Source of the DNA: Falsigemmobacter faecalis
GTDB lineage: Bacteria; Pseudomonadota; Alphaproteobacteria; Rhodobacterales; Rhodobacteraceae
Direction: 5' to 3'
DNA: 64,000 nucleotides
Assembly: GCF_003863335.1 (NCBI RefSeq)
Contig: NZ_RRAZ01000008.1
Span: 1-64,000 of the forward strand
Shown here: one piece after another, positions 24,329 to 33,502 of the stretch
Numbering within the stretch: position 1 is the first letter of the stretch
How the letters are laid out: every line of letters begins with the position of its first letter
Position numbers and translations under genes: made by a program
The notes under the pieces: model-generated
What the model was told of the DNA's origin: nothing
The model's database searches: none
What the model saw: the letters and a program-made list of their open reading frames with translations, nothing else

Positions 24329-25581
24329 CCGCGCATCTGCGCCAGGGCTGCGGCAAAGACATCCTCGCTGCCCAGCTTGCCGGATTTGAAGAACAGCGCG
24401 AGGGGCGTCTCGCCCTCGCTTTGACAAAACCCCGCCCCCAGTGCGGTTTCCGGCAGCGCGCGCACTTTGCGCAGGCCGAGGGCCTCCGCGACCGCGCCCG
24501 ACGTCTCACCGCCTGAGATCACCAGACGGCGCAGCCCGCGCGCGGTCAATGCGCGGGCAAGCCCCGCAATCAGACCTTCAGCCCGCCGCGCGGCCTCCAT
24601 CCGCCCAAGGGCGGACTGCGCCCGCGCGACGGCCTCTGCGTCGGGGGCGGTGACAATCGCAAAAGGCCGCTCGCCCAGACGCGGGGCTGCCCAGGCGAGG
24701 GCGCGGGCCTCAGCTTCAGGGTCCAGCAGATCAAGGGCCAGCACCTCATGTCCTTCGGCGGAAAACCGGGCGATCTGCGCTTCGGCCGTGGGGCCCGCGC
24801 TGCCGACGAAAACCGCGCCGGGCCCCGAAATCCCGGAGCGCTGGCCGGGGGCAGGGGGCGTCAGATCGCGCCGCGCCGCCACCAGCGCTTTTGCATAGCC
24901 AATGACCAGCGGGTCGCTGGCCACCACCACCGCAGACTGGCGCAGCGCCAGGGCCAGACTGCGCTGAACATCCTCATCATTGCTGCAATCGGTCAGGATA
25001 TAGCGGTGGCCCGCGGCGCGCAGATCTGCCCAGGCGGCATCGGTCGCGCCGTCCCCCTGCAGCAGCGTCAGATGGGGGATCAGCCCCACCGGCGTGTCGG
25101 TCTGAAGCGACAGGAACCGCACCAGATCAGGATCGCTCATCGGGGTGACGGGATCGCTTTGCTTGACGGAGTCGGAGACCAGCCGCCCGCGGTAGAAAAG
25201 ATAGCCGTGATGCACCGTGGCGCGAAAGCGCGGAAAGCCTGCGTTCATCAGCACGGGCGCACCGCCCGCGAGATCAGAGAGGATCCGCGCCGCAGGGCCG
25301 ATATTGCCTTCCGGGGTGGAATCGAAACTGGCGCAGGCCTTATAGGCAATCCGCGCAATGCCCGCCGCTTTCAGCGCCGCCGCGGCGCACGTCACCATCG
25401 CCTCGGCTTCTGCCACCGGGACCAGTCGCGTGCGGGTGGCAAGGACGGCGATATCGCCGTCATTTTCAACCGCTTCGGGGGAGAAACAGACCGGCGCGGC
25501 GATGCCCTCTCCCTCAAGAACGCCCGCGATCAGAAGGGCTCCGGTGATGTCGTCGGCAATGATGCCCAGGTCTGTCTTCAC
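24325..25581 (-). CDS. otnK: OtnK-type four-carbon acid sugar kinase (DUF1537 family)
   Basis: ATP-dependent kinase of the family that phosphorylates 3-oxo-tetronates. The N-terminal domain starts with LGIIADDITGALLIAG, and has YKACASFDSTPEGNIGPA and the PVLMNAGFPRFRATVHHGYLFYRG segment; the C-terminal nucleotide-binding domain has VFVGSAGPTAEAQI and LRRLVISGGETSGAVAEALGL. The GTG at 25581 was chosen because GGAG lies 7 nt upstream and it gives the family start (418 residues); the ATG at 25614 lacks a ribosome site. It lies 55 bp after DMFase-like copy B and is the last gene of the long minus-strand operon. The nearby class II aldolase could act on its product. Confidence 0.87.
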   Translation of the reverse strand: MKTDLGIIADDITGALLIAGVLEGEGIAAPVCFSPEAVENDGDIAVLATRTRLVPVAEAEAMVTCAAAALKAAGIARIAYKACASFDSTPEGNIGPAARILSDLAGGAPVLMNAGFPRFRATVHHGYLFYRGRLVSDSVKQSDPVTPMSDPDLVRFLSLQTDTPVGLIPHLTLLQGDGATDAAWADLRAAGHRYILTDCSNDEDVQRSLALALRQSAVVVASDPLVIGYAKALVAARRDLTPPAPGQRSGISGPGAVFVGSAGPTAEAQIARFSAEGHEVLALDLLDPEAEARALAWAAPRLGERPFAIVTAPDAEAVARAQSALGRMEAARRAEGLIAGLARALTARGLRRLVISGGETSGAVAEALGLRKVRALPETALGAGFCQSEGETPLALFFKSGKLGSEDVFAAALAQMRG

Positions 25582-25636
25582 GTTATTGCTCCGGGGAGGT
25601 GGGGGGTGGCCCATGGAAAGGGGCCGATGGGCGGGA

Positions 25637-27301
25637 TCAGCTTTGACGAAAGCGTTCCAGCACGTTGCGGGTGATGGTGGTCGTATGGGCGCAGTTGCGC
25701 GTCAGGCCCATGACCCATTCGCAGCTTCCGGCGGTGATGACCTCGCCCGCGCCGCGCTTCATGCCGACCACCATGCCCGAGCCAAAGCGGTAGCGCGCCA
25801 GAGCTTCCTCCGGGTCGCCCCCGGCTTTGCGGGCGATGCCCTTGAGGTCATTGTCGCCGATGTAATAGCGCACCCCCTCACCCTCATGGGGGAACTCAAA
25901 GAGGGTGGCGGGCGACATGGCAAGGATTTCAACCTCTTCCGGGGTGCCCCGGCCGGGTTCGGGATAGGGCAGGCCCTGATGGAACTGATAATCCAGCCCA
26001 TCGACCTCATAGCCGAAGATCTGCGCCTCCTGGCCGAAGATATCGCCGTAGCGCAGATCGGTCTCGCCAAAAATCCAATGCCAGGGGCGGTAAACCGTGA
26101 AGCCGCGGTTGCCGCGCGGGGCAAAGCCGCCCCAGGAGGCATAGATGCCATTGGCGCCGTTCACCCCCACGGTGGTGGCCCCCGGCCAGTTCACATCCGC
26201 CGAATCCCAGCCCGTGGTCAGCAGATGTCTGCGCGCCGGATCCTCGCGCACCGGATCATGGGTTTTGGCCTTTGCCTTATAGCAATGCTGCTCGGCCCCG
26301 CCGTTCTCAAGCCGGATCTGCCAGACGAAATTGCCGCCAAAGCGGGCGAAATGGCCACCGCCTGCGACGTAATCCTCAACCGTTCTGCGCATCTCATGCG
26401 ACCAGTATTCATCATGGCCGCAACTGGTCAGGCAGCTGTAATCTTTCAGAATTTCGGGACGGTACTGCAGATCGGTCTGGGTGATGTAATCGATCTCAAA
26501 GCCCTGGGATTCCGCCCAGACGGCGAAATGGCGGTCATATTGCGCCCAGCCTGCGGCGGCATAAAACTGCCCCCAGCCGCCCGAATAGCCCCATTCCTTT
26601 GAGGGATAGCGCGGCGCATCGCCCATATCCGGCAGCGGATTGGTCATGATCCGTGCGGCCCCCTTTGGCAGCCAGATCATGCCCCGCGTCCAGGGCCGCT
26701 TCAGACTGAGGATCGGGGCGCTTTCATTGCCATTGGGCCCCCAGGTGCCGAAATAATGGTTCGCGCCGCCCCAGTCATTATAGGCCGTCCAGGTCCCGGT
26801 CGCGAGCATCAGAAGGATGCGGCCCGGTTTCGGCCCTGGCTTCGGGCGCACCACCACAAAGTGATGCTGCACAAAGCGCTGCCCGTCGGGGCGCAGGCAT
26901 TCTGAGACCACGCGGTAAAAGCCCGAAGGCGCATCCTGCGGCACCTGCCAGCGAAAGACCACCGGCCAGTCGCAGCCGTCCTGATAGGCGGTGGCAGAGG
27001 TGGGGGTGAAGCTGCCCGGCAGATCCTCCGCCTCAACCATCATGACAGGGCGGTGGCCATCGCGGTAAATCCGGATCGACCAGGTTTTCGCATCGGTGGA
27101 GCCGTGAAACTCCACCACAGCGCCGGGGTCATAGGACATCTCATCGGTATAGACGAAGACTTCGGGCAGGGCGGGGTCTTCGCGGGGGAACTGAAAGCGG
27201 TAATCCGCCAGAAAATGCTCATCGCCATACATGCGGCGCACCGCCATCGGACGGATGGCATGGGGGCCGGTCTCGGGAAACTTAAAAGGCGTGTCGCTCA
27301 T
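25637..27301 (-). CDS. N,N-dimethylformamidase large-subunit-like protein (copy B)
   Basis: Paralogue of the 14698-16362 gene with exactly the same length (554 residues) and clear similarity over the whole chain. Shared motifs include TWTAYNDWGGANHYFGTWGP, GWAQYDRHFAVWAE, SCGHDEYWSHEMRR, GGHFARFGGNF-WQIRLE and WVMGLTRNCAHT. His and Glu of GHDEYW and several tyrosines are kept, so the metal site seems intact. It follows the GntR gene by 24 bp and precedes the OtnK-type kinase, inside an operon that imports a peptide-like solute and encodes a penicillin-acylase-family hydrolase. That context suggests hydrolysis of an amide or formamide bond of the imported compound. No signal peptide and no small-subunit gene are seen. 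Confidence 0.8.
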   Translation of the reverse strand: MSDTPFKFPETGPHAIRPMAVRRMYGDEHFLADYRFQFPREDPALPEVFVYTDEMSYDPGAVVEFHGSTDAKTWSIRIYRDGHRPVMMVEAEDLPGSFTPTSATAYQDGCDWPVVFRWQVPQDAPSGFYRVVSECLRPDGQRFVQHHFVVVRPKPGPKPGRILLMLATGTWTAYNDWGGANHYFGTWGPNGNESAPILSLKRPWTRGMIWLPKGAARIMTNPLPDMGDAPRYPSKEWGYSGGWGQFYAAAGWAQYDRHFAVWAESQGFEIDYITQTDLQYRPEILKDYSCLTSCGHDEYWSHEMRRTVEDYVAGGGHFARFGGNFVWQIRLENGGAEQHCYKAKAKTHDPVREDPARRHLLTTGWDSADVNWPGATTVGVNGANGIYASWGGFAPRGNRGFTVYRPWHWIFGETDLRYGDIFGQEAQIFGYEVDGLDYQFHQGLPYPEPGRGTPEEVEILAMSPATLFEFPHEGEGVRYYIGDNDLKGIARKAGGDPEEALARYRFGSGMVVGMKRGAGEVITAGSCEWVMGLTRNCAHTTTITRNVLERFRQS

Positions 27302-27325
27302 GAGGATGATCTCTCTCAGATGGCG

Positions 27326-28003
27326 TTAAACGGGGGAATTTTCAACGGCCTGCAGCCGCTCTCTGAGGCGGGCGCCGCCCTCGGTCAGATCCAGCGCAAT
27401 GGCGCGGCGCAGCTCCGGCAGATTGCCTGCGCCAAGGCTTTCAAGGATCAGCTCATGCTGGTGGCGTCCGGGATAACGCGGGCTGGCATGGGGGTAGAGT
27501 TCGCTGAGCATCGGCCCGATCCGTATCCAAAGCGTCTCAATCACCCCGATCAGATGCGGATTGGCAGAGCGGCGATAAAGCGTGAAATGAAAATCCGCAT
27601 TGGCCTGCAGCGCGGCGGGCCAGTCTGCCGCGGCTTCGGCGGCGATCAATCGGGCGTGCAGTGCGCTCAGATGCTGCAGATCCGCGGCGGTGATGAAGGG
27701 CAAAGCCTCTTCGGCGGCCTGCGGCTCCAGCAGCAGGCGCAGCCTGCGGATCTGCGCATAGTCCCGAAAGCTCTGCCTGCGGATGCGCACATAACAGCGC
27801 GGCCGGATTTCCACCGCCCCATCGCGCGACAATTGCAACAGCGCCTCACGCACCGGCGTCTCTGAGGTGCCCATCTCGCGGGCGAGATCGCGGATCTTAA
27901 GCCGTTGATGCGGATGGAGTTCCGCCCGCATCAACCCCTGGCGCAGCCGCTCATAGACGGTGTCGGAGAGCACCGCTCCGCTGTCAGGCGGCAGAGATGG
28001 CAT
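27326..28003 (-). CDS. GntR-family (FCD/FadR-type) transcriptional regulator
   Basis: Regulator of 226 residues from the ATG at 28003 (a start at 28048 is possible). The N-terminal winged helix reads VYERLRQGLMRAELHPHQRLKIRDLAREMGTSETPVREALLQLSRDGAV, the classic GntR fold. The C-terminal FCD domain holds FRDYAQIRRLRLLLEPQAAEEAL, ANADFHFTLYRRS and HELILESL with His residues likely to bind a metal and a carboxylate effector. It overlaps the upstream ATPase gene by 20 bp, so it is made together with the transporter and could feed back on the operon promoter, perhaps at the palindrome 35942-35970. Confidence 0.9.
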   Translation of the reverse strand: MPSLPPDSGAVLSDTVYERLRQGLMRAELHPHQRLKIRDLAREMGTSETPVREALLQLSRDGAVEIRPRCYVRIRRQSFRDYAQIRRLRLLLEPQAAEEALPFITAADLQHLSALHARLIAAEAAADWPAALQANADFHFTLYRRSANPHLIGVIETLWIRIGPMLSELYPHASPRYPGRHQHELILESLGAGNLPELRRAIALDLTEGGARLRERLQAVENSPV

Positions 28004-28967
28004 CACCGCCCTCCCCGGCGAAATGGCAGGCGACCTGACGCGGGCCAAAGCTGCGCAAAGCCGGCTCCACCCTGCGGCAGTGGTCGTTTGCCAGCGGGCA
28101 GCGGGTGGAGAAATTGCAGCCCTTCGGCTTATTCAGAAGGCTTGGCACCTCGCCGCCCAGCACCGGCGGACGCTCGCCGCGCCGCCGCGCCCGCGGCACG
28201 GCATCCAGCAGCGCGCGGGTATAGGGGTGCAGTGGCGTTCGGAAAAGATCACTGCGTGGCGCGGTCTCCACCACCTGGCCGGCATAAAGCACCGCGATGC
28301 GGTGCGAGGCCGCCCGCACCACCGCCAGATCATGGGCAATAAAGAGATAACTCAGCCCCAGGCGGTCCTGAAGATCTTTCAACAGATTGATAATCTGCGC
28401 CTGCATCGAGACATCAAGCGAGGCCACCGCTTCATCGCAGATCACAAATTCCGGATTCAGCGCGAGGGCGCGGGCAATCACAATGCGCTGGCGCTGACCG
28501 CCCGAGAATTCATGCGGAAAGCGCTCCGTCCAGGAGGGCGGCAGCCCCACCAGATCCATCAGATCTGCGACCCGCGCGACCCGCTCGGCGCGGCTGAGTT
28601 TGCCCTGTATCTCCAGCGGCTCGGCAATGGATTGCCCGACGCGCATCCGGGGGTTCAGCGCCGCATGCGGGTCCTGAAAGACAAACTGCACCCGCTCGCG
28701 CAGCCGCCGCCAGTCGCGCCGCCCGGAGCCGGCGGTGATGGTCTGGCCCAGGATCTCCATCTCGCCCGAGCTTGGCGGCAGCGAGCCGACCAGCATCTTG
28801 CCGATGGTGGATTTGCCCGAACCGGATTCCCCCACCAGCCCCAGCGTCTCACCGCGGTTGATATGGAAACTCACATCCTCAACCGCCTTCAGAACCTGAC
28901 GGCTGCGGCCGGAGCCGATGTCAAAGCTGCGGCTGAGATGACGAATGCTGACAAGGGGATCAGACAT
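27984..28967 (-). CDS. Dipeptide/oligopeptide-type ABC transporter ATPase (DppF-like), second system
   Basis: ATPase of 327 residues from the ATG at 28967; the longer frame to 29261 adds 98 residues of Arg/Ala-rich nonsense over the neighbouring gene. Motifs: Walker [30 protein letters not shown], signature FSGGQRQRIVIARA, Walker B FVICDEAVASLDVS and the cysteine-rich tail NKPKGCNFSTRCPLANDHC. Walker B has CDEAVAS where the usual form is DEPVSA, a change seen in some Dpp/Opp ATPases. Overlaps the DppD-like gene by 8 bp. Confidence 0.9.
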   Translation of the reverse strand: MSDPLVSIRHLSRSFDIGSGRSRQVLKAVEDVSFHINRGETLGLVGESGSGKSTIGKMLVGSLPPSSGEMEILGQTITAGSGRRDWRRLRERVQFVFQDPHAALNPRMRVGQSIAEPLEIQGKLSRAERVARVADLMDLVGLPPSWTERFPHEFSGGQRQRIVIARALALNPEFVICDEAVASLDVSMQAQIINLLKDLQDRLGLSYLFIAHDLAVVRAASHRIAVLYAGQVVETAPRSDLFRTPLHPYTRALLDAVPRARRRGERPPVLGGEVPSLLNKPKGCNFSTRCPLANDHCRRVEPALRSFGPRQVACHFAGEGGDAISAA

Positions 28968-29949
28968 CTGAGACCTGCCTTTCAGGGATATGACGGGTGC
29001 AGCGGGCCGCGCGGCCATCCGCCGCCACCAGCATCGGCAGCGCCTGGCTGCGGCAGCTTTCCAGCGCATAGCTGCAGCGCGGCGCAAAGCGGCAGCCTGG
29101 CGGGCGACGCGTTGGCTCCGGGATGGCGCCGGGGATCGTGGGCAGGCGGTCAAGATCGCTGTCGAGATCGGGGATCGCCGCCAGAAGCCCCTCAGAATAG
29201 GGGTGCAAAGGCCGCTCAAACAGCGGCTCCGCGGGCGAAAGCTCGACCGGCTGGCCGGCATACATCACCATGACCCGATCGGCGAATTCCGAGACCAGCC
29301 CCAGATCATGCGAGATCAGAATGACCGCCATCCCCAGATCCTGGCGCAGCTGGCGCAACAGCTCCATGATCTGGGCCTGAACGGTCACATCAAGCGCCGT
29401 GGTCGGCTCATCGGCGATCAGCAGTTTCGGCTGACAGGCGATGGCAATGGCGATCATCACCCGCTGGCGCTGACCGCCCGACAGGCGGTGGGGATAGTCA
29501 TCCACCCGGCGCGCCGCATCGGGGATCCGCACCTGATCGAGCAGCTCAATCGCGCGGCGGCGGGCCGCTTTGCCGGTCAGCCCCTGATGGATCCGCAGGC
29601 TTTCGCCGATCTGATCGGCAATGGTCAGAACCGGGTTCAGCGTGTGGATCGGGTCCTGGAAAACCATGGCAATCTCGCGCCCGCGCAGGCGCTGCAGATC
29701 GCGGGTGCCCATGGCCAGGATATCGCGCTTTTGCCAGAGCACCTCTCCGGTGATGGCGGTGTTGCGCGGGTCATGCAGCCGCAGCAGCGACAGCGCCGTG
29801 ACGCTTTTCCCCGAGCCGCTTTCGCCAACGATCCCAAGGGCCTCGCGGCCTTTCAGCGCAAAGTTTACGCTGTCAACTGATGGCACCCAGCCGCGGTCGG
29901 TGCGAAAAGAAACCGCCAGATCGCGCACCTGCAAAACTGTATCGCTCAT
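28960..29949 (-). CDS. Dipeptide/oligopeptide-type ABC transporter ATPase (DppD-like), second system
   Basis: ATPase of 329 residues with Walker [30 protein letters not shown], signature [14 protein letters not shown], Walker [15 protein letters not shown] and the extension RRPPGCRFAPRCSYALESC. Partner of the DppF-like ATPase. It starts 3 bp after the DppC-like permease stop. Confidence 0.9.
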   Translation of the reverse strand: MSDTVLQVRDLAVSFRTDRGWVPSVDSVNFALKGREALGIVGESGSGKSVTALSLLRLHDPRNTAITGEVLWQKRDILAMGTRDLQRLRGREIAMVFQDPIHTLNPVLTIADQIGESLRIHQGLTGKAARRRAIELLDQVRIPDAARRVDDYPHRLSGGQRQRVMIAIAIACQPKLLIADEPTTALDVTVQAQIMELLRQLRQDLGMAVILISHDLGLVSEFADRVMVMYAGQPVELSPAEPLFERPLHPYSEGLLAAIPDLDSDLDRLPTIPGAIPEPTRRPPGCRFAPRCSYALESCRSQALPMLVAADGRAARCTRHIPERQVSDV

Positions 29950-29952
29950 GGC

Positions 29953-30837
29953 TCAGCCCTCAATTTTCAGGCGCGGGTCAAGGACATCGCGCAGCCCGTC
30001 GCCCAGCAGATTGATCGCGAGCGCCGCGATGCTGATGGCGAGACCCGGAAACAGCATGATCCACCAGGCCTCAATCGCGAAATCACGGCCCTGGGCCACG
30101 ATATTTCCCCAGCTGGCATGGGGCGGCGGCGTGCCGATGCCGAGAAAGCTCAACGTGGCCTCGGCAAGGATCGCATAGGCAAAGATGAAGGTCAGCGTGA
30201 CCAGCAGCGGCGCCAGGCAATTGGGCAGGATATGGCGCAGAATGATCCGCAGATCAGAGCCGCCCGCGATCCGCGCCGCTTCAACATAATCCTGCTCGCG
30301 GATCACCAGGGCCGAGGCGCGCACGATCCGCGCACAACGCGGGATATAGGCTGAGGTCAGCGCAATGATGACCGAGCTGATATGCGGCCCCAGCACGGCG
30401 CTGACCCCCATGGCCAGCAGGATCGCCGGAAAGGCCATCAGCGCATCCATCACCCGCATCAGCAGGCTGTCGAGGCGGCGAAACCAGGCCGCGCAAACCC
30501 CGATAATCGCGCCAAAGATCGCCGAGAGAATGGCCACCGTCAGCCCGATCCAAAGCGAGACCTGGGCGCCGTAAAGCACCCTTGTCCAGATATCGCGGCC
30601 GAAGTTATCGGTCCCGAAGGGATAGTCCCAGGAGGGCGGCGTAAAGCGAACGCGCACCGAAGTGGCATTGGGTTTTCCATTGCTGATCCAGGGCGCAAGC
30701 ACCGCCGCCAGGATCAAAACCAGCAGCAGGATCACCCCGATCCGGAATGAGCGGTGCCGCAAGAGCCGTCGCAGCGCCAGTCTTGCGGGGCTGTGAGCCA
30801 CCGCGGGGAGGGCGGAAATTACCGGGGCGTCAGTCAT
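29953..30837 (-). CDS. Dipeptide-type ABC transporter permease (DppC-like), second system
   Basis: Permease of 294 residues. The first helix is [21 protein letters not shown], followed by the DppC landmark [20 protein letters not shown], the coupling loop [22 protein letters not shown] and [19 protein letters not shown]. It overlaps the partner permease by 8 bp and sits in the centre of the large operon. Confidence 0.9.
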   Translation of the reverse strand: MTDAPVISALPAVAHSPARLALRRLLRHRSFRIGVILLLVLILAAVLAPWISNGKPNATSVRVRFTPPSWDYPFGTDNFGRDIWTRVLYGAQVSLWIGLTVAILSAIFGAIIGVCAAWFRRLDSLLMRVMDALMAFPAILLAMGVSAVLGPHISSVIIALTSAYIPRCARIVRASALVIREQDYVEAARIAGGSDLRIILRHILPNCLAPLLVTLTFIFAYAILAEATLSFLGIGTPPPHASWGNIVAQGRDFAIEAWWIMLFPGLAISIAALAINLLGDGLRDVLDPRLKIEG

Positions 30838-31774
30838 AATTCACCCTCGGATCGGCGATGGTGTAAAGGATATCGACGAGCACATTGATCGCCACGAAGA
30901 GAAAGCCGAGAAAGAGCATGCTGCCCTGCACCACGACGATATCGCGCGCCATAATCGCCTGAACCAGCAGCCGCCCGATGCCCGGCAGCGCAAAGATCTG
31001 CTCAATCACCACCGAGCCGCCGACCAGCAGGCTGAAGATATAGCCCGAGACCGTCAGCACCGAGACCAGCGCATTGCGAAAGGCATGTTTGCTGACGGTG
31101 CGGACCTCGGTCACGCCCTTGGCGCGGGCGGTGCGGACATAATCCTGATCCAGCACCTCCAGCATCTCCGAGCGTGTCATCCGCGCCAGATAGCCGATCT
31201 GAAACAGCGCCAGCACCGCGGCCGGCATAATCAGCGCATGAAGCCAGGGGAAAAAGCCTTCGCGCATCGGCACATAGCCCGCCGAAGGCAGCCAGCCCAG
31301 CGTCACGGAAAACAGGATGACCGCCAGAATGGCCAGCCAGAAGTTCGGCACCGAGACGCCCGCAAGCGCCAGCGACATCACCGTGGTATCAATCCAGCTG
31401 TCGCGCCAATAGGCCGCCACCACCCCCATCGCAATCCCGACCGGCAGCGTCATGACAAAGGCCACCACCGCCACCGAAAGCGTCACCGGAATGCGCTCAA
31501 GGATCGCCTCTGAAACCGGCTGATTGAGGAAGGGCGAGATCCCGAAATCAAACTGCACAAGGTTCAGCAGCCAATAGCCAAGCTGCACCAGCAGCGGGCG
31601 ATCAAGGCCCAGACTGCGGCGCAGCGCCTCGATTTTATCGGGGTCCGCGCCCTCTCCCGCCAGAAGGATCGCCGGATCTCCGGGCAGCATTTTCATCAAA
31701 AGGAAGGTCAGGATCGCAACGATCAGCATGACCGGAACGGCCTGGGCGATGCGTCTTAAGATAAGCCAGGTCAT
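30830..31774 (-). CDS. Dipeptide-type ABC transporter permease (DppB-like), second system
   Basis: Permease of 314 residues beginning [34 protein letters not shown], the DppB family start. Later blocks are [19 protein letters not shown], the coupling loop [22 protein letters not shown] and [13 protein letters not shown]. It is the first membrane gene after the binding protein, separated from it by a 105-bp gap containing a GC hairpin. Confidence 0.9.
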   Translation of the reverse strand: MTWLILRRIAQAVPVMLIVAILTFLLMKMLPGDPAILLAGEGADPDKIEALRRSLGLDRPLLVQLGYWLLNLVQFDFGISPFLNQPVSEAILERIPVTLSVAVVAFVMTLPVGIAMGVVAAYWRDSWIDTTVMSLALAGVSVPNFWLAILAVILFSVTLGWLPSAGYVPMREGFFPWLHALIMPAAVLALFQIGYLARMTRSEMLEVLDQDYVRTARAKGVTEVRTVSKHAFRNALVSVLTVSGYIFSLLVGGSVVIEQIFALPGIGRLLVQAIMARDIVVVQGSMLFLGFLFVAINVLVDILYTIADPRVNYD

Positions 31775-31843
31775 CGGGCACTCCGTCAGAGGCTCGGTCG
31801 CCTGCGCGGGTGCGGCGCGGGCAAAGAATGTCAGGACAGTCTC

Positions 31844-31865
31844 CGGCCCGCCTTTGTGCGGGCCG
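31844..31865 (-). terminator. Intercistronic hairpin between binding-protein and permease genes
   Basis: CGGCCCGC (31844-31851) and GCGGGCCG (31858-31865) form a perfect 8-bp stem with a 6-nt loop, 15 bp after the stop of the binding-protein gene on the minus strand. No T-run follows. Such hairpins between a binding-protein gene and its permease genes are known to protect or attenuate the mRNA so that the binding protein is made in excess; that role is inferred here. Confidence 0.55.
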
Positions 31866-31879
31866 AAGGGGGGCGGCGC

Positions 31880-33430
31880 TTAACGCATCCAGACGCCCCA
31901 GAAGAAGTTCATGTAATACTCGCGGTAGCCGCCCACCGCTTCGGGGCGGTAGCCGCGCACCGAGGCGCGGTTGGCGATCTTGATCATATAGCCTTCATCA
32001 AGGATCTGCTTTTCGATGTTGAGCCAGGCGGTGCGGCGCTCCTGCGGGTCAAGCGAGGAATAGATCTTCGCGTAGTTCTCATCCATCACCGGCTCAGATT
32101 TAAGCTGCGGGAAGAGATAGACCACCGAGCGCCACTGTTGCGGCCCGAGCAGCGGGTTGGAACAAAACGACGTGGTCGCCACGTTCCAGCGGCCCGACCC
32201 GGTGTTCATATTCGCCGATTGCGTCGGCCAGTCGGTGACATCCACGCGCGAATTAAAGCCCGCCGCCTGCAGCTGCTCATCCAGAAGGACAATGCTGTCG
32301 CGCATATAGTCATAATTGGTATTGGTCTGCAGCACGATCTCATCATTGCTGTAGCCCGCCTCTTTCAGCATGGCCGAGGCTTTGTCGGGATCATTGAGGT
32401 TATACCAGGCTGAGGCCTGGGCCTCATCATAGTAAAACCCGCCCGGATAGGACATCGAGCCATTGAGCGTGGCCGGATCCCCGGCGACGATCGAGATGTC
32501 TTCGGCATTGACGGCCGTGCGCAGCGCCTTGCGGATCTCCGATTTATCGGTCGGGGCCTGCTGGGTGTTGACGATCAGATATTGCTGACAAAAGGGCACG
32601 ATCTCAACGAGTTTGACCTCACTGACCCCGGAGAGGGTCTTGACCGCCTGCGGCCCGATGGGGCTTACGACATGGGCCTCGCCGGTCTGCAGGGCGGCGG
32701 CCCGCGCGGTGGTCTCGGAGAGGAAATTCACCCGAACGCGGTCAACATAGACCTTCTTTTCGCCTGCATAGCCCGAGGTCGGGCGCGGATCGACGCTGTA
32801 ATCGGCGAATTTCTCAAGGATGATATGGCTGTCGCGCAGCCATTCGCCGACTTTGAAGGGGCCGGTGCCGATCATCTCGGCTTCGCGGGCGGGTTTTTCC
32901 GCCTGAGAGGCCGGCAGGATCGAGACCGGATAGACCGGCGATTTCAGCGCATCGACAAAGGTCGCATTCAGCTTTTTGAATTTGATGATGAAGGTGTGAT
33001 CGTCGGGGATCTCATAGCCCGCAACATCGGCCAGCAGCGAGGCATTGGAGCTGACTTTGCCATATCGCTCATAGGAGGCTTTGACATCCTTTGAGGTCAT
33101 CACCGAGCCGTCGTGGAATTTCACGCCCTGGCGCAGCTTGAAGGTCAGCGTCAGCCCGTCTGCGCTCAACTCATAGCTTTCGGCCAGCATGGGGGCGGTG
33201 TTGTAATCGGCATCAATGGTCAGCAGACCCTCATAGATCTGATGCATGACCTCCAGATCAATCAGCGCCGAGCCCGCATGCGGATCCAGATGGCCCGGAC
33301 CGCCATTGGTGGCATAGATCAGAGTGCCGCCGGTTTTCGGCGTCTCCTCTGCCAGCACAGGTCCTGCTGCACAAAGCGCGGTCCCGGCCAGCAGGGCAGC
33401 AGCGAGCGATTGACGCAAGGCGTAGGTCAT
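31880..33430 (-). CDS. Dipeptide-type ABC transporter solute-binding protein (family 5), second system
   Basis: Periplasmic binding protein of 516 residues with a signal peptide (about 1-27, ...[10 protein letters not shown]). Landmarks: [63 protein letters not shown], and [21 protein letters not shown]. It precedes the permease pair of the second dipeptide-type importer and follows the penicillin-acylase-family gene by 72 bp, so its ligand is probably a substrate or relative of a substrate of that hydrolase. The ligand itself cannot be read from sequence. Confidence 0.9.
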   Translation of the reverse strand: MTYALRQSLAAALLAGTALCAAGPVLAEETPKTGGTLIYATNGGPGHLDPHAGSALIDLEVMHQIYEGLLTIDADYNTAPMLAESYELSADGLTLTFKLRQGVKFHDGSVMTSKDVKASYERYGKVSSNASLLADVAGYEIPDDHTFIIKFKKLNATFVDALKSPVYPVSILPASQAEKPAREAEMIGTGPFKVGEWLRDSHIILEKFADYSVDPRPTSGYAGEKKVYVDRVRVNFLSETTARAAALQTGEAHVVSPIGPQAVKTLSGVSEVKLVEIVPFCQQYLIVNTQQAPTDKSEIRKALRTAVNAEDISIVAGDPATLNGSMSYPGGFYYDEAQASAWYNLNDPDKASAMLKEAGYSNDEIVLQTNTNYDYMRDSIVLLDEQLQAAGFNSRVDVTDWPTQSANMNTGSGRWNVATTSFCSNPLLGPQQWRSVVYLFPQLKSEPVMDENYAKIYSSLDPQERRTAWLNIEKQILDEGYMIKIANRASVRGYRPEAVGGYREYYMNFFWGVWMR

Positions 33431-33502
33431 TTCCGTTGTCTCCCTGATGTGTCGTCAGACAGGGCCCGGGCCTGGTGCCGGAACCCCGAAGTCAGCCCGG
33501 TC

